Assembly: GCA_013054445.1 (NCBI GenBank)
Contig: JAAMPI010000437.1
Span: 1-37,808 of the forward strand
From: Cudoniella acicularis
Lineage: Eukaryota > Ascomycota > Leotiomycetes > Helotiales > Helotiaceae
Reading direction: 5' to 3'
Length of the DNA: 37,808 bases
Shown one piece after another: positions 22,733 to 33,662 of this stretch; positions within the stretch are counted from its first letter, which is position 1; every line of letters starts with the position of its first letter. The translations under genes were made by a program, and so were the position numbers. Below the pieces are notes generated by a model. That model was given only the letters and a program-made list of their open reading frames with translations, searched no databases and was not told the origin of the DNA.

Positions 22733-23158
22733 CTATTCCCCGGCATAATTCCAAATCCACTCCATCGTATTGCCAACAGCCACGTACGGTAACTCAGAGT
22801 CCATGCTAAAATCGCCGTCGTTGGTGATATTGGGCTTGTAGCCGATTCGATTGCATTGGTGGTTGTAGAGTGCATTGTGGTTGGTTTTGGTGAGCCAGAG
22901 GAAGGAGAGCGTGCACTGCGTGTTATCGGAGGAGAATACGCAGAAGGGTGGTGCAGGGCTGTTGGGATCGGCTTGGCCCTTGATTGTGGTGGTGGTGGTA
23001 TTTAGGGCGCTGATGTTGTCACTGTCGGGAGTGGTGTTGAGGGTGTTTATGTTCATTCCCGTTGCTTCGAGGGGAAGTGTTGCTACTGAGATTGAAGGGA
23101 GAAGTACAAATAGTATGATGCTGAAAATATTCAGCATCTTTGAAATTTTGGGTGGCAT
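22733..23158 (-). CDS. Small secreted protein, probably truncated by an in-frame TAG
   Basis: The ATG at 23158 opens a 141-residue protein with a clear signal peptide: a hydrophobic core (IFSIILFVLLPSISVA, about residues 10-25) and a likely cleavage near residues 25-30. A Thr/Asn-rich linker with several N-glycosylation sequons follows, then a domain containing three cysteines. The frame stops at TAG 22733-22735. The same frame then continues without a stop to 22535 and adds three more cysteines in Gly-rich, then beta-strand-like, sequence. The domain resembles unnamed small secreted proteins of ascomycetes. Either the gene has a premature stop, or a 51-nt in-frame intron (weak GTGGCT donor, GAATAG acceptor) removes it. 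A better GTACGT donor exists three bases upstream, but it leads into a hydrophobic/Arg-rich frame that fits a secreted protein badly. The function is unknown; it could be effector-like. Confidence 0.55.
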   Translation of the reverse strand: MPPKISKMLNIFSIILFVLLPSISVATLPLEATGMNINTLNTTPDSDNISALNTTTTTIKGQADPNSPAPPFCVFSSDNTQCTLSFLWLTKTNHNALYNHQCNRIGYKPNITNDGDFSMDSELPYVAVGNTMEWIWNYAGE

Positions 23159-23803
23159 TTCTTTTGGCTGTGGCTGTAGAAGACTAGAAGAAATCAGCCA
23201 GATCTTGATGAAGTCAGAAGTTTTGTCGATTTATTTCGGGGTTTATGCTGATTTGCGCGGAAAAGTTTTTAATAACAGTATGATTTCCGCGAATAGGAAG
23301 GAGCTTTTTAAGGGCCCTTATTACTGTTCAAATCCCATTGTTCTGATACCTCTGTTAATAGCCTCTGTTTTCGCCTTGTTAGAGAATTCGAGGCCCGAGA
23401 GAACGAAGAGCTCTGCGAAAGGACAAGAAAATCTCACATGGAATTCTGACAAAGAAACAAAGAACTATTCAATTTGTATGAAGCAGTTAGTACTCTATTG
23501 TTCTAAATTCTTCAGGAAATCCTGTCTTATCTTTGATGCTGGGTCAAATTAGTGCTCTCTTGAATGTATTCTTCATTTTTATTCTGTGTTTTATGAAGGA
23601 ACAAGCGTAATATGTTTGTTTAAAGGCAACTTCTATCCCATTCCTACTTTCAAGACCCAACGCAAGTCTTTCTACAATATATAGTCGAAGACCTGATCAC
23701 AGCTTTCAAGAGTTTTGAACCCTTGAGTCAACCTCACTATGATGTAGGTAGCATAAGCCAAGACTTCTTGCCATTGTCAACAGTGTGTAAAATGATTTTA
23801 TTT

Positions 23804-23845
23804 TGATTTAATTAGTAGCTACTAATCAAATCAAATCAAATCAAA
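23804..23845. repeat. Palindrome with flanking ATCAA repeats
   Basis: TTAGTAGCTACTAA (23812-23825) is a perfect 14-bp palindrome. Its arms extend into TTTGATTTAA-like sequence on the left and tandem ATCAA units (to about 23845) on the right, giving a long AT-rich hairpin. Confidence 0.6.
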
Positions 23846-23880
23846 GAGTCTAGAAGCTAATTAAAATTAAATAATGAATA

Positions 23881-24402
23881 TTTGATTTGATTTAATTAGT
23901 AATTAATTATTCCAGTCACGTGAATAGATAAATAGAATCTTATATATGTAGGCTTCTTTATAAATATAAGCTCTTAGAATCTATTTTTACATATATAGAA
24001 TAGAAGCCCCTAAACTAGAAAAAGAAGATAACTTGATATTAAGCTTTTATTTCTATTTAAGGCTCCCTTCTCTCTTTAGCCTCTACCTAACCTAAGGTAT
24101 TAAGGTTATAACCCATTAACCCCTCTCTCTTCCCCCGCCTATCGCTTCCCCCTCTCGATCCTTCCTTACTCTCTAGAAGCACTTAGATAGCTAGGAAAGA
24201 ATAGCATATAATAATTAGTTAAATGAAAGCCTAAATGTTATATAAAGATTTAAAGAATAATAAAATAATAAATATCATAGACTTAATTACTAAACTAATT
24301 TAATTGGTTATTTAAATCAAATTAAGTAGGTCTTAGAAAGTACTAATAAGATTCTAATCAAGAATAGTTGATTTGATATAATTCGTAATTAATTACTTTG
24401 AC
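23881..24402. repeat. Direct-repeat pair bounding an AT-rich block
   Basis: About 33 bases at 23881-23913 (TTTGATTTGATTTAATTAGT and on) recur at 24367-24399 with roughly five mismatches, in the same orientation and 486 bases apart. They may be the ends of a small degenerate element; no coding content lies between them. Confidence 0.5.
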
Positions 24403-24773
24403 TATTTCTTTAATACACTGTTTCTTGCTGAGTTGGGCATTTCTTGGGGTTACATAAAAATGATTTAATTTAGCCTATTGCCCAAGCGAGGCAAAAAAGG
24501 GGGAAGTTTTTTTTTCTTATCCGAACAAAACAAATTGCGGAAATTTGCTGCTTATTTATTCAAGGTGTTATTCCCTTGGTACATGTTCACCAACTCTTAA
24601 TGTAATAAAAGACAGCAACCTAGAAATTCTCGAATCATGTGACTGACCAAGGGGCAGCAAGACGGTAAACTAATCGACTGTTCTGGTTTAGCGCAATACG
24701 ATCCCTACCACATTTCCTCGCATAAATCAATTTCAGACAACTTCATCATTTCCAACATTAAAACGTATGGATT

Positions 24774-26092
24774 ATGGCAGCACGGAAGCCACATAGAAAG
24801 TCCAGAGCGGGCTGCATGACCTGCAAGAAGCGACATGTTAAGGTTGGTATCACTTAGGATAACATAAATGTACTTCCCATCCCCCTTCAAGCGTCGCTGA
24901 TCTTTCACAGTGTGGAGAAGAGCGTCCAAACTGCCACAATTGTCTCGAGTATGACCTGGATTGTCGTTTTCTTCAAACTGCCGCTGTCTCTCTAAAGGAG
25001 CCCTTGAAAGAATCATTATCATCAGATTCTTCTAGCTCGGCGAATGACCTGTCGAGAATCCCCGTTCCTGCAGCTGGCATAGGAGCCAACTTGAATCCGG
25101 GCAGCGACGACTTAGAAGTCTCTGACCTAGAACTGATTCATTTCTTCTCGACCGTCACTTATGCTACCATGTCGAATGTGCCCGAGGAACAAAAGCTCTG
25201 GCAAAGTACCATCGTTACCTTGGGGCTGCAGCATAAGTTTCTCCTCCGTGGACTTTTGGCTCACGCTGCCATACATCTCAGCTCTCTGAAATCATCTCCT
25301 GAATCAATCAGCTACATGATTAAGGCGTCAACGCATCAAGATATTGCGCTTGCTCAATTCAGGAAATCGCTGGAAACAATCACAGCCTCGACCTTTGACC
25401 CAGTCCTAGCATTCTCTTGCCTTCTGCCAATCCACTCAATTGCGTTAGCAGCATGCGCGACTGCACGGCCGATCAACGAACACGAACAAGACAGCTTGTC
25501 CGAATTCCTGAAAGCCATACGACTGTTCCGCAGTGTCAACATGCTATTGCTCCCCTCTCTATCCGTTCTCACGACAAGCACTATACTACCCCTGCTTCAA
25601 ATCACCACCCAACACCTTCCAGAAGCAGACACATATCCCGGAATCTCCAGTCTCCATCTTCTAGAAGCTTCTTTCTGTTCGCCTCGTACCTCAGCACTTA
25701 ATTATTCTAGCAATGGTACCCTGCCACACCCTGCCCCGGGTCGGAACGAAATACTATCCGAAACATTCAGGGAGTTACGCCTTGCATTCGCTCGCACAGC
25801 CCACCCCTCTTCCACGTCCCGCTTCACGCTCGGCATTGTGTTGATATGGACGATCGTCATACCGGAAGGATTTATGATGTTGGTGGATCAACAGGATCCA
25901 GGTGCCATGGTGCTGTTAGCTCATTTTGCTGCGCTGTTATGTTGGTATGAGGGAATATGGTGGTTGAGAGGCTTGGGGAGTAGTATGGTTCGAATTATTG
26001 TGAGCATGCTGGGAGAGGAGTGGAATGACGTGATGGAATGGCCCAAAGGGGTGGCCGAGAGGGTGGTGAGGGAGAGGGAAATGGTTGGATGA
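24774..26092 (+). CDS. Zn2Cys6 fungal transcription factor (two exons)
   Basis: Exon 1 is 24774-24842 and exon 2 is 24911-26092, joined over a 68-nt intron (GTTGGT donor, TTTCACAG acceptor) to give 416 residues. The join falls inside the DNA-binding cluster and restores a canonical pattern: C14, C17, C24, C31, C34, C41 (CX2CX6CX6CX2CX6C) with the basic run KKRHVK. This is direct evidence for the intron. The remainder is a mostly helical regulatory region with the layout of UPC2-like/sterol-uptake-control-type fungal regulators of about 400 residues; I infer that subgroup from size and the LIHFFST...LAHAAIHL region only. ATG 24774 is the first in-frame start. It faces the ABC transporter gene tail to tail, 326 bp apart, and a role in regulating that pump is plausible but unproven. 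Confidence 0.85.
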
Positions 26093-26418
26093 CGAATGAC
26101 GGTAAGAAAGGGCTTGGTAGACAGCGGTTTTGGGACAATAGCATGTGAAAGGCAGAAACAGGTTGTTGAGAATTTGGTTAAATCCAGGTAAGCGCAGGAT
26201 TTTAAATTATTCATGAGAAAATCAAATATCTTGACTTTTTATACGGAATGCAGTGAATGTATGTCCGTGAAACTTTTCAAACCCTCGAACAGAAAATTTC
26301 AATCCAGCTCTAATCCCACGCGACTGATAATGGACGAAACAAGAGTAAGTATGAAATACTAAAATGGAAGATAACCGTCCATCAGCCTCTTCACCCAATT
26401 CTAATACCCCCAATCCTT
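26093..26418. other. Convergent intergenic region
   Basis: This is the 326-bp space between the stop codons of the regulator and the transporter. It must hold both 3' ends, and AATAAA-like A/T-rich words occur near the centre. No gene is seen. Confidence 0.5.
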
Positions 26419-29400
26419 TTAATGGACCTCCTCAATGACTTTCGGCTTCAATTTTCTGAGGAGAGACCCGAAACTCAACCCCTTCGGGACTCTCGCCAAC
26501 CAATACAACCCCACCGCTGCGGTGGCATTGAAAATCACATAGGCCCACATAATGCCAAAATTCCTCCACCTCTCACTGAATTCGGAACCGATGCTCTCCA
26601 GGAAAACATTCGTCTCCGCAATCGAGCAATACAAGCAATCCGCTACAGCGTCAGGATTGATGACAGTTCCTCCCACTAGCTGGATATAGGGAGCCATGTA
26701 TTGGGCGCAAGTTTGGTTAGCAAATGGACTGATGCTGACGAGCTCGGCGGCCCCGCAAGTTACTGGAGCGTTGGCAAGGCTTGTTGAGAGGAATGCAGAA
26801 AGGAGGTATGTAAATGGCGAAACGCGGTACATGAATATCCAGAAACGGGGAAGGTCGTCTTTCGTGACCAATACTCTGCATCACTTGTCAGTAATATGTT
26901 CAAGACCCTGAATAGATTGAATGTAGATGAAGGGAAGATTACCCGCAGAAGATTAGACTGAAAGCAAAAAGAATGACAGCAATAATAGCTCCAACCTCGG
27001 CCGTTTCCACACCCGCAACGACCATATTCGTAAGTGTGCTTCCGAACATCATGAATACCCAAATGAGCAAGAACATCAAGCCACCTCTCGATACCAGTGC
27101 ATCAGTCAATTCCGCATTGTGATACATACCGATGGGGTAATACATGCAGAGGAATATTATAACAGCGGCCAAGCTTGACCACGGAATCTCGACAAGAATA
27201 TTGGCCAGCATGAAAGCACCCCATGAGTAGGTCTTTGAAGGCCGCTCACGAGCTTCGTAAAGTAGACGCTGGGTTACGAAGTTGGGCATCGCTTGATAGG
27301 CCATGAAGACTTGGATCATGAGGAGCATGAAGAAGGAGAACATCTGGTTTTGCAGCCCTTGTAGGGAGAGAGCCTCTTTGAAGAATGATAAACCAAGGAA
27401 CAAACCCTGTCTGAAATTAGCATGTTCAACATAAGTTAGAATTTGAACTGCTCGCCGTTGCGGTACACAACCCGAGTTTGGCGTAGATGTAGGATGGATC
27501 TCGCCAGTATTGCTCAAACGCTCGCTTCAGACACATGTAAAGTTGGAAGTGGAATGAAGAAGCGAATGACCGAGACGATGATGAATTTTCCTCTTGCTGG
27601 GTTGTTTTTGGAAGCTTCTTTTGCATGTCGTCAAGATCTTGAATGACGGAGGTGAATTCCGTACTTTCACGCCAGGTCTGGACCCAGTCTCGATCAGCGG
27701 TTACCCCAGGAGCTGCGCCAATGACTTCGAGCATCCATTCCGCTGGGTTTTGTTGTGGTTCGCAATGCTTGGCTCCGTGTCTTTCAAAATAGCTGATCAT
27801 TTGTTTTGCATTTGAACCTATGTCTCCAAAGTAGACCGTCCTCCCCCCATTGGCGAGGAGTAGCAAACGATCAAACTGTTCGAACAGGATTCCTGAAGGC
27901 TGATGAATTGTACACAGAATTGCCTGGCCGTTGTTGGCCAACTTTCGAATTAGCATCGTGATCGACCAAGCTGTTTGGCTATCGAGCCCAGAGGTCTGCC
28001 AACAAATCAGCAATATGTATTTCCCCTAGTAGTAAGTAGGGAGGCAGCAAAAGCCGGGAGGATAAAGCATCTCCTTAAAATAGGGAATTAAGAGAATGAG
28101 ACAAAGAAACAAGTTACATACCGGCTCATCCAAAAAGAAAAGCAATCCGGGCTTAGCGGCCAATTCGACTCCTATGGTGAGCCGTTTCCGTTGTTCAACA
28201 TTCAGACCTGATAGACTTAAGCAGCGAAACATAACAAGAGTTTTGGGACTGTATACCTTCTCCTGGGACGCCCACCACAGCATCCTCATACGCTTTCATC
28301 TCTAACAATCGAATAACTTCCTCGACATATGCCACCTTCTCTTCTTTCCGGACGCTTGCTGGTTGTCTCAAGAACGCACTGAATATCAAGGCTTCTCGAA
28401 CTGTGGAGGTGGGTAAATGAACGTCCTGTTGTTGTACATAGCCAGTGTCTCTCTGAAATGAATTTGATCTTCGGTGTCCGTTAATTAGGACGTCACCAGA
28501 AACGATGCCAACATCTGCTCTGTCTGCTAAGACATTGAGAAGAGAAGTCTTGCCGGCTCCAGTAGCACCCTATATAGTCAGATTGGATCCGAAGGGGATC
28601 TGCTTTGAACTTACCATCAGCGCAGTCAAAGTCCCTGGCTTTACCCAACCATTGACATGATCAAGAATGACCCTGGGTTTTCCTTTGATGGGGACTTGAT
28701 AACAAAGATCCTTCCAATGGAACACGGAGATCTGACGTTGAATCCCCAATATCTCTCCAGATGATGGTGCTTCACTTGAGGCTCTAGCCGGCAAGCTGTC
28801 GCTCGTACGTTTGGTTTGTGATTCTTCGTCGCGGGGAGATTTGGTTTTAGCGACATATTTATGACCTCGATGAAATATCAAGACCTCGCCCTTCGAGATT
28901 TCGAAAAGCAAGTTCTCAGCTACCAAGAGGTATACGAACGAGAAGAATAGGATAAATGTGATGAGTATTCCGAAGTTTCTGGCATGATTAGCTTCATTTT
29001 TATTCGAGGAAATCGTGGTTCATACCGCCATAGATGACTGTACTCATACTTATAGACGCTACTTATATAAGTGTCACCATTAACAAAATTCGAACCAGGA
29101 GCACCACCTGCCACAAGGCAACTTCTTTCCGTGCCAGTAGCATTGAGATAATCTAGTCCTGCTGGGATGAATTGCGCACAAGGGAAGTTGCGATTATGGA
29201 ATTCGTTGGCCATAAGTGCCTCGAAAGCATATGCAACGGGGTTGAGATAGTTGAGCCATCGTAACAAACCTTGCATGCTGCGAATTGGTAGGACAAAGCC
29301 AGTGTAAACGATCAAGGCGATGATGAAAAGAGCGATGGGCGCCATGGCTTGCGAGAGTGTTCGAGAGACCTGAGCAATGGTACGGAAGATCATCGACATA

Positions 29401-31676
29401 GATAAAGTGCAAGTGAAAGCAAAGAGAAGGTATACAAAAATGGGACCTGCTTCGCGGCGCAGGTCTGCCATGAAGTAAAGGGGGATATTGAAGGCTATGG
29501 CACAAATGACCTTGGATGGGAACTCGCAGATCATTGATGCGATGGCTTCTGAGAGCGGATGGACCAGTGCAAAGGAGCTGTGCTTTTGAACAACTGGGCG
29601 AGTGGCATACATAGGTAGAATCTGGAATTGTGTCAGAATTTGGCCCGTTTAGACTGCAGTAGCCATTTACCTCGAGAGCGCTAGTTAGAGCATTGAACAG
29701 GACAACAACAAACAACAAAGCACCTCTCCCATAGAAGCTTGCTGTAGAGTCGGGAAGATTCAGGAAAATACTCCCAAGAACCAGAGATATGAGCAAATTT
29801 CCAAGGACAGTTATTGTTGTAAAGGTCTTGTCTCCACGGAGCCTTTGAAATCCACGAACAATGCAAATCTTGACTTGCATAGGAACTGATATCGTGTAGG
29901 GAGACTGTGCTCGACTGGCATGTATTAGCCGCCAAGTGTGACATCCACGGAATGAAGTCAAAGACTTACGTAGACGAGGCTTGCTGGGCTCTTCGAGAAG
30001 CTTTGAATTTCTCAAGATGAATGTTAGATAATGCAAATTGTTGCTCAAAATCATCAATGTCTTGGAGAAGGAACCTTCTGTTCTCGCTCATGGCCCACCT
30101 CTGAGCAAACTCATCCGCGGTACGAGGCACTTTGTTCTCAAATCCAGGTGCAATTATTCTTTCACTTGGATTCGTCAAGGATGTCAGGAAGTCAGCTGTG
30201 GTTTGCCGAGGGTGACAAATGTAGCCCATGTCAATGAAGTACTTCTTGGCGAATTCTTGCGGTCCGAAATAGATTTGACGACCCTCGTATAACAGGGCCA
30301 CTTTGTCGAAGATCTGCCAAGGGTCAATATTGATAGCTTGAGATAGCGATTCTAGGGAGCTGAAACGTACATCATACATATCTTGAGAAGCTTGATAGGC
30401 GGCAACGAGAGCTGTTGAGCCTGTCAAGCTGCCAGCAATTCCCACTTCAACAAATTAGCACAATGGTTTTCACCCAGAATTGGGAGCCCGGAGCCGGAAG
30501 GAGAAGGGAGGATAAAAAGTCCTGTCAATGCGAGGAATTGAGAGAAATGGACAAAAAAACAAGTTGCTCACATGTTTTGACGAATTGGAGGGCAGTGGCA
30601 CTATCCAAGCCGCGCGTACTATTATCCCAGCATTGAATCTGGCTTTGGCTCAGGAGGACTTCAGCGATACTGACCCTTTTCCGTTCACCCCCACTCACAC
30701 CACGAATGTAATCGTTACCTATTTTCGTGTCCACTGTATGAGAAAGACCCAATACTGCCATGGCAACATCTCTCATGTGCTCAGCAAAGACGTTTCTAGT
30801 CACGCCTTCAAGCCGATTCTTCGGAGTTCGGGCCAGAGCGGCAAACATAAGTGTCTGCCCAACTGTCAAGTGAGGGAAGTGCACATCTGTTTCCGCTTGA
30901 TAAATTATCTCACCACGAAACTGAGACGCCATATGCTCTCTGCTGATGCCTGATTGTGTTATGTCAATAACATATCCTCTCCGGAGATGGGAACTAGCTG
31001 CTGAAAACATACCTTGGTAATTGAATTGTGCTTGTTCGCTCACCCATAGACCATCTGTCTTGGCTGATATGGTCTTCAAGAGCGTCGATACTCCGCTGCC
31101 TGGTCGTCCCAGAACCAAACACATTTCGCCAGATTTTACCAAGCCGTCGAAATCAGTTAAAATAGGGATTCTCTCTTTCTGGCGAAAGGAACTCTTCACG
31201 ACGTCAATAGCGTGAAACCAAACATTCAAAATGTCCTTTTGATAGTCTGTGCGGCTTCCGAATCCAAAGACATCAAGCTCTCGATATGATATTCCAGCAG
31301 TCCGTTGGGGGAAACGTTCCGCTTCCCGAGCAACAGCATTGAGGTAAGTTTTCGCCCAATGTTCAGCACTGAATCTTGGAGAAGATGGGTCGAGAAAAGG
31401 ATCGTGACACTCGTGAAATGGATTGACATTGACCGTCGTGTTTGTTGTTGTGGACATATTTGAGAACTGTCTGGCTAGAACATGTATCCGGTGCTCCGTC
31501 TCCCTTGGCAGCTCCATAGTTGGCCGCCTCTTGGAGGATGTCCCAGACATGGGAGATTTAGGAATATCCTCGGCAACATGACCGTTGTTGTGCTCGGTAT
31601 CAAGGACATTTTTCTCAACGATTGGCATCATCGGGACGCCATATTTGGGCTCAGCACCGCTCCGATGCGTGTCCAT
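26419..31676 (-). CDS. PDR-type full-size ABC (ABCG) transporter, 12 exons
   Basis: Exons on the minus strand are 31676-31013, 30949-30572, 30444-30371, 30313-29970, 29914-29671, 29621-29026, 28978-28615, 28569-28257, 28207-28122, 27995-27472, 27410-26943 and 26875-26419. They sum to 4512 nt, or 1503 residues, the usual PDR length, with no internal stop. Layout is (NBD-TMD)x2. NBD1 has Walker [12 protein letters not shown] (190-200), signature VSGGERKR (306-313) and [12 protein letters not shown] (326-337); TMD1 covers about 500-770. NBD2 has Walker A GATGAGKT (889-896), [12 protein letters not shown] (994-1005) and LDEPTSGLD (about 1018-1026); TMD2 covers about 1190-1490. Such plasma-membrane pumps export drugs, fungicides or plant and own metabolites; the substrate here is unknown. 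The residue normally Cys in fungal NBD1 Walker A is Val196. Most introns have GTANGT-like donors; intron 10 (27471-27411) has a weak GTTGTG donor but is the only choice that keeps frame. Confidence 0.93.
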
Positions 31677-33662
31677 AGCTCAGAGGAAAGAGAAATATAT
31701 CGGAAGAGGAAAAAAAGAAAGAACTTCGTCTAAGAGGGAAATTGAGGATGAGAGACAGAGCGCATCCATAGTTTTATAGACAACAAAGCCGGGATTTCCA
31801 GGATCCAAAGCTCCGGGTTCTTCAGCCTCAGAAATCTCACCCTCTGTCTCTTATTCGTAACAATTGTCCGAGTATCCATCATAATGTAACATAAATCGAG
31901 ACGAAATCCAGAAGAGGCTTGCAGAAAACCTGAGAAAGAACAATATGACGGAGTTGTGTTTGCACATGAAGTTCTGATGTCCGCGCGCACAGATATTTTC
32001 TGCCGTACTCGCGTAACGACGTACTCGCGTAATGAAGGAGGGAACCAAGGGGTCAGCTCTCAGGTTGAAATCTAAGGATTGCCAACATAAATAGACTAAC
32101 GTGTACAATTCTACCTAGATACACCTTGGTTCAAATACTATGTGGAAGACAATAAGACTTTTCAAGCTGAAGTCATCCGCCGTCCTCCCTGTAAGGCTGG
32201 TTGGAATCACGTGACCAAGATGTTAAGACTCATTCTACACCTAGGCGGCGGAGATCTGACTTTTTTCTTTGCTTAGTTATCTGAACTATTTACAGATTAA
32301 CGTCAATAAATTTCTATTTTACTGTTATCAAATTTTCTGGTTGCAGACTATCCTTTTAGTCAGATCATTCCTAAATATCATTAAAATATTTTAACAATGG
32401 TAATCTTCCCTTTCCAAATAAATAGGATAAGAAGGCGAAGAGTGCAAACTAATTTATCTTACTTTTAAGTTTGAAAATTGTTAGTCGTAAAACAATGGTG
32501 TTTATTGAGTGAAGTATTGTGAATGGGGTTTATTGCACGCGGTCTCTGACGACTCAACAGTCGACCCTAGATTCCCAGGTTGAATTAGTAACTGATTGAA
32601 TTTTAATTAGGCAAATGCAATAGCCACAAACTAAACTTCAGAATGCGCTTCTAAAACCAGTCTCGGCCCAGCAGTTCTACTACATTCAAACTTCAAAGCC
32701 TTCTGAATCAATCTAAACTACAGTTGCGAAGAGGTTTAACCAGAGTGTTGGACACAACAGATGGTTACTCTGCAAGCCTCAATGGAAATTCTGGCACTCT
32801 ATTGGATCTGAAAACTGAAATTGTTGGCCTGCGGTATTTCCTCGACCGTTGTACGCATAGCATCATGAACTTGTGTAAAACACTCGAAAATCAATAAACA
32901 GCTGCTAAGTGAAAAGTGCTAATAATTAGAGAGTCAACATGAGAGGATAGGCTGGATTAGGCTTAGAATGTGTAACAGTAGTAGAGATATTGAGAATGTT
33001 ATAACGTATTTTGCGACACTGCGCGCATAACGGTCGAGGAGAAGCGAATAAACCTTGTGCTAACTGTACCTCCCCGCAATCACCAATTGCTTACGTACCG
33101 ACACAGAATATAAGATGCTTATAACCTCAGTCTCAAAATACGAACTCAATTTTCAGTTGAACCTCCTATTTTCCAATTCTGTTTTAATTCTACCGTGATT
33201 TTTGAAGAGACAATGAATAGCCTACTTAGCTTCAGAAGCCGTTTTTCTATCTTTCATCGCAATCAAGCCACGATTCAAGTGCTAGGGACCGTGTTGGATT
33301 TTCAGCGATGTTCTATTGAATCTACAGAAGGAAGCGCGCTATATATACACTAAAAGCCCCTGTAACTACTGCCTAGAATGTGACTCCTACAGTAGGCTCC
33401 AGCGTCTGCCTATAGGTCTTACAGGGTTCTTTAGGCACCAATATCCAACAGACCGCTACCACCAGGCGGCGAAATAATGGAATTGTTCGAGTCTTTTCCG
33501 CTGCTTCCCGAAAACATGACCTGTTGCCAAAAAGTGACCTCATTTTTACCCTCGAAGAGTCTCAACGCATGCATCCAAGCATCACGTTTCACCCTTGTCT
33601 GAGTACGATTCTTGAGACTTTCAAATCATCAGCGATGTTTCACAGTTCAAAAATAACCTTAG
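31677..33662. promoter_or_regulatory. Upstream region of the ABC transporter gene
   Basis: This region of almost 2 kb has no supported gene. It contains a CACGTG E-box (32208-32213). An inverted pair of CGG-triplet words (ATCCGCCG near 32175, CGGCGGAGAT near 32246) about 70 bp apart is of the kind Zn2Cys6 regulators bind; actual use is unknown. The part from about 32260 rightward is AT-rich and feature-poor. Confidence 0.4.

Larger units (their letters stand above)
23159..24773. other. AT-rich intergenic with degenerate repeats; promoter of the Zn2Cys6 gene
   Basis: From about 23780 to 24420 the sequence is very AT-rich with stops in all frames, TAAT/TTGATT words and cytosines largely confined to a C/T tract at 24060-24180. 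This composition suggests an old repeat mutated by C-to-T changes, such as RIP. The final ~150 bases before 24774 are the presumed promoter/leader of the regulator. They contain an overlapping short upstream frame (ATG 24767, closing after nine codons) out of frame with the main start. Confidence 0.45.

Noticed and set aside
22519..22875. 118-codon minus-strand frame overlapping the secreted protein
   Set aside because: It could be reached through a GTACGT donor, but the product is hydrophobic and Arg-rich, unlike the exported N-terminal part, and the alternative frame carries the matching cysteines.
22875..23552. 225-codon plus-strand frame antisense to the secreted protein
   Set aside because: It starts without ATG, mirrors the secreted-protein codons and has no recognisable domain.
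30445..30571. Frame break in the ABC transporter
   Set aside because: The apparent stop is removed by a 127-nt intron with GTGAGC donor and GAAG acceptor; the joined frame matches the PDR family.
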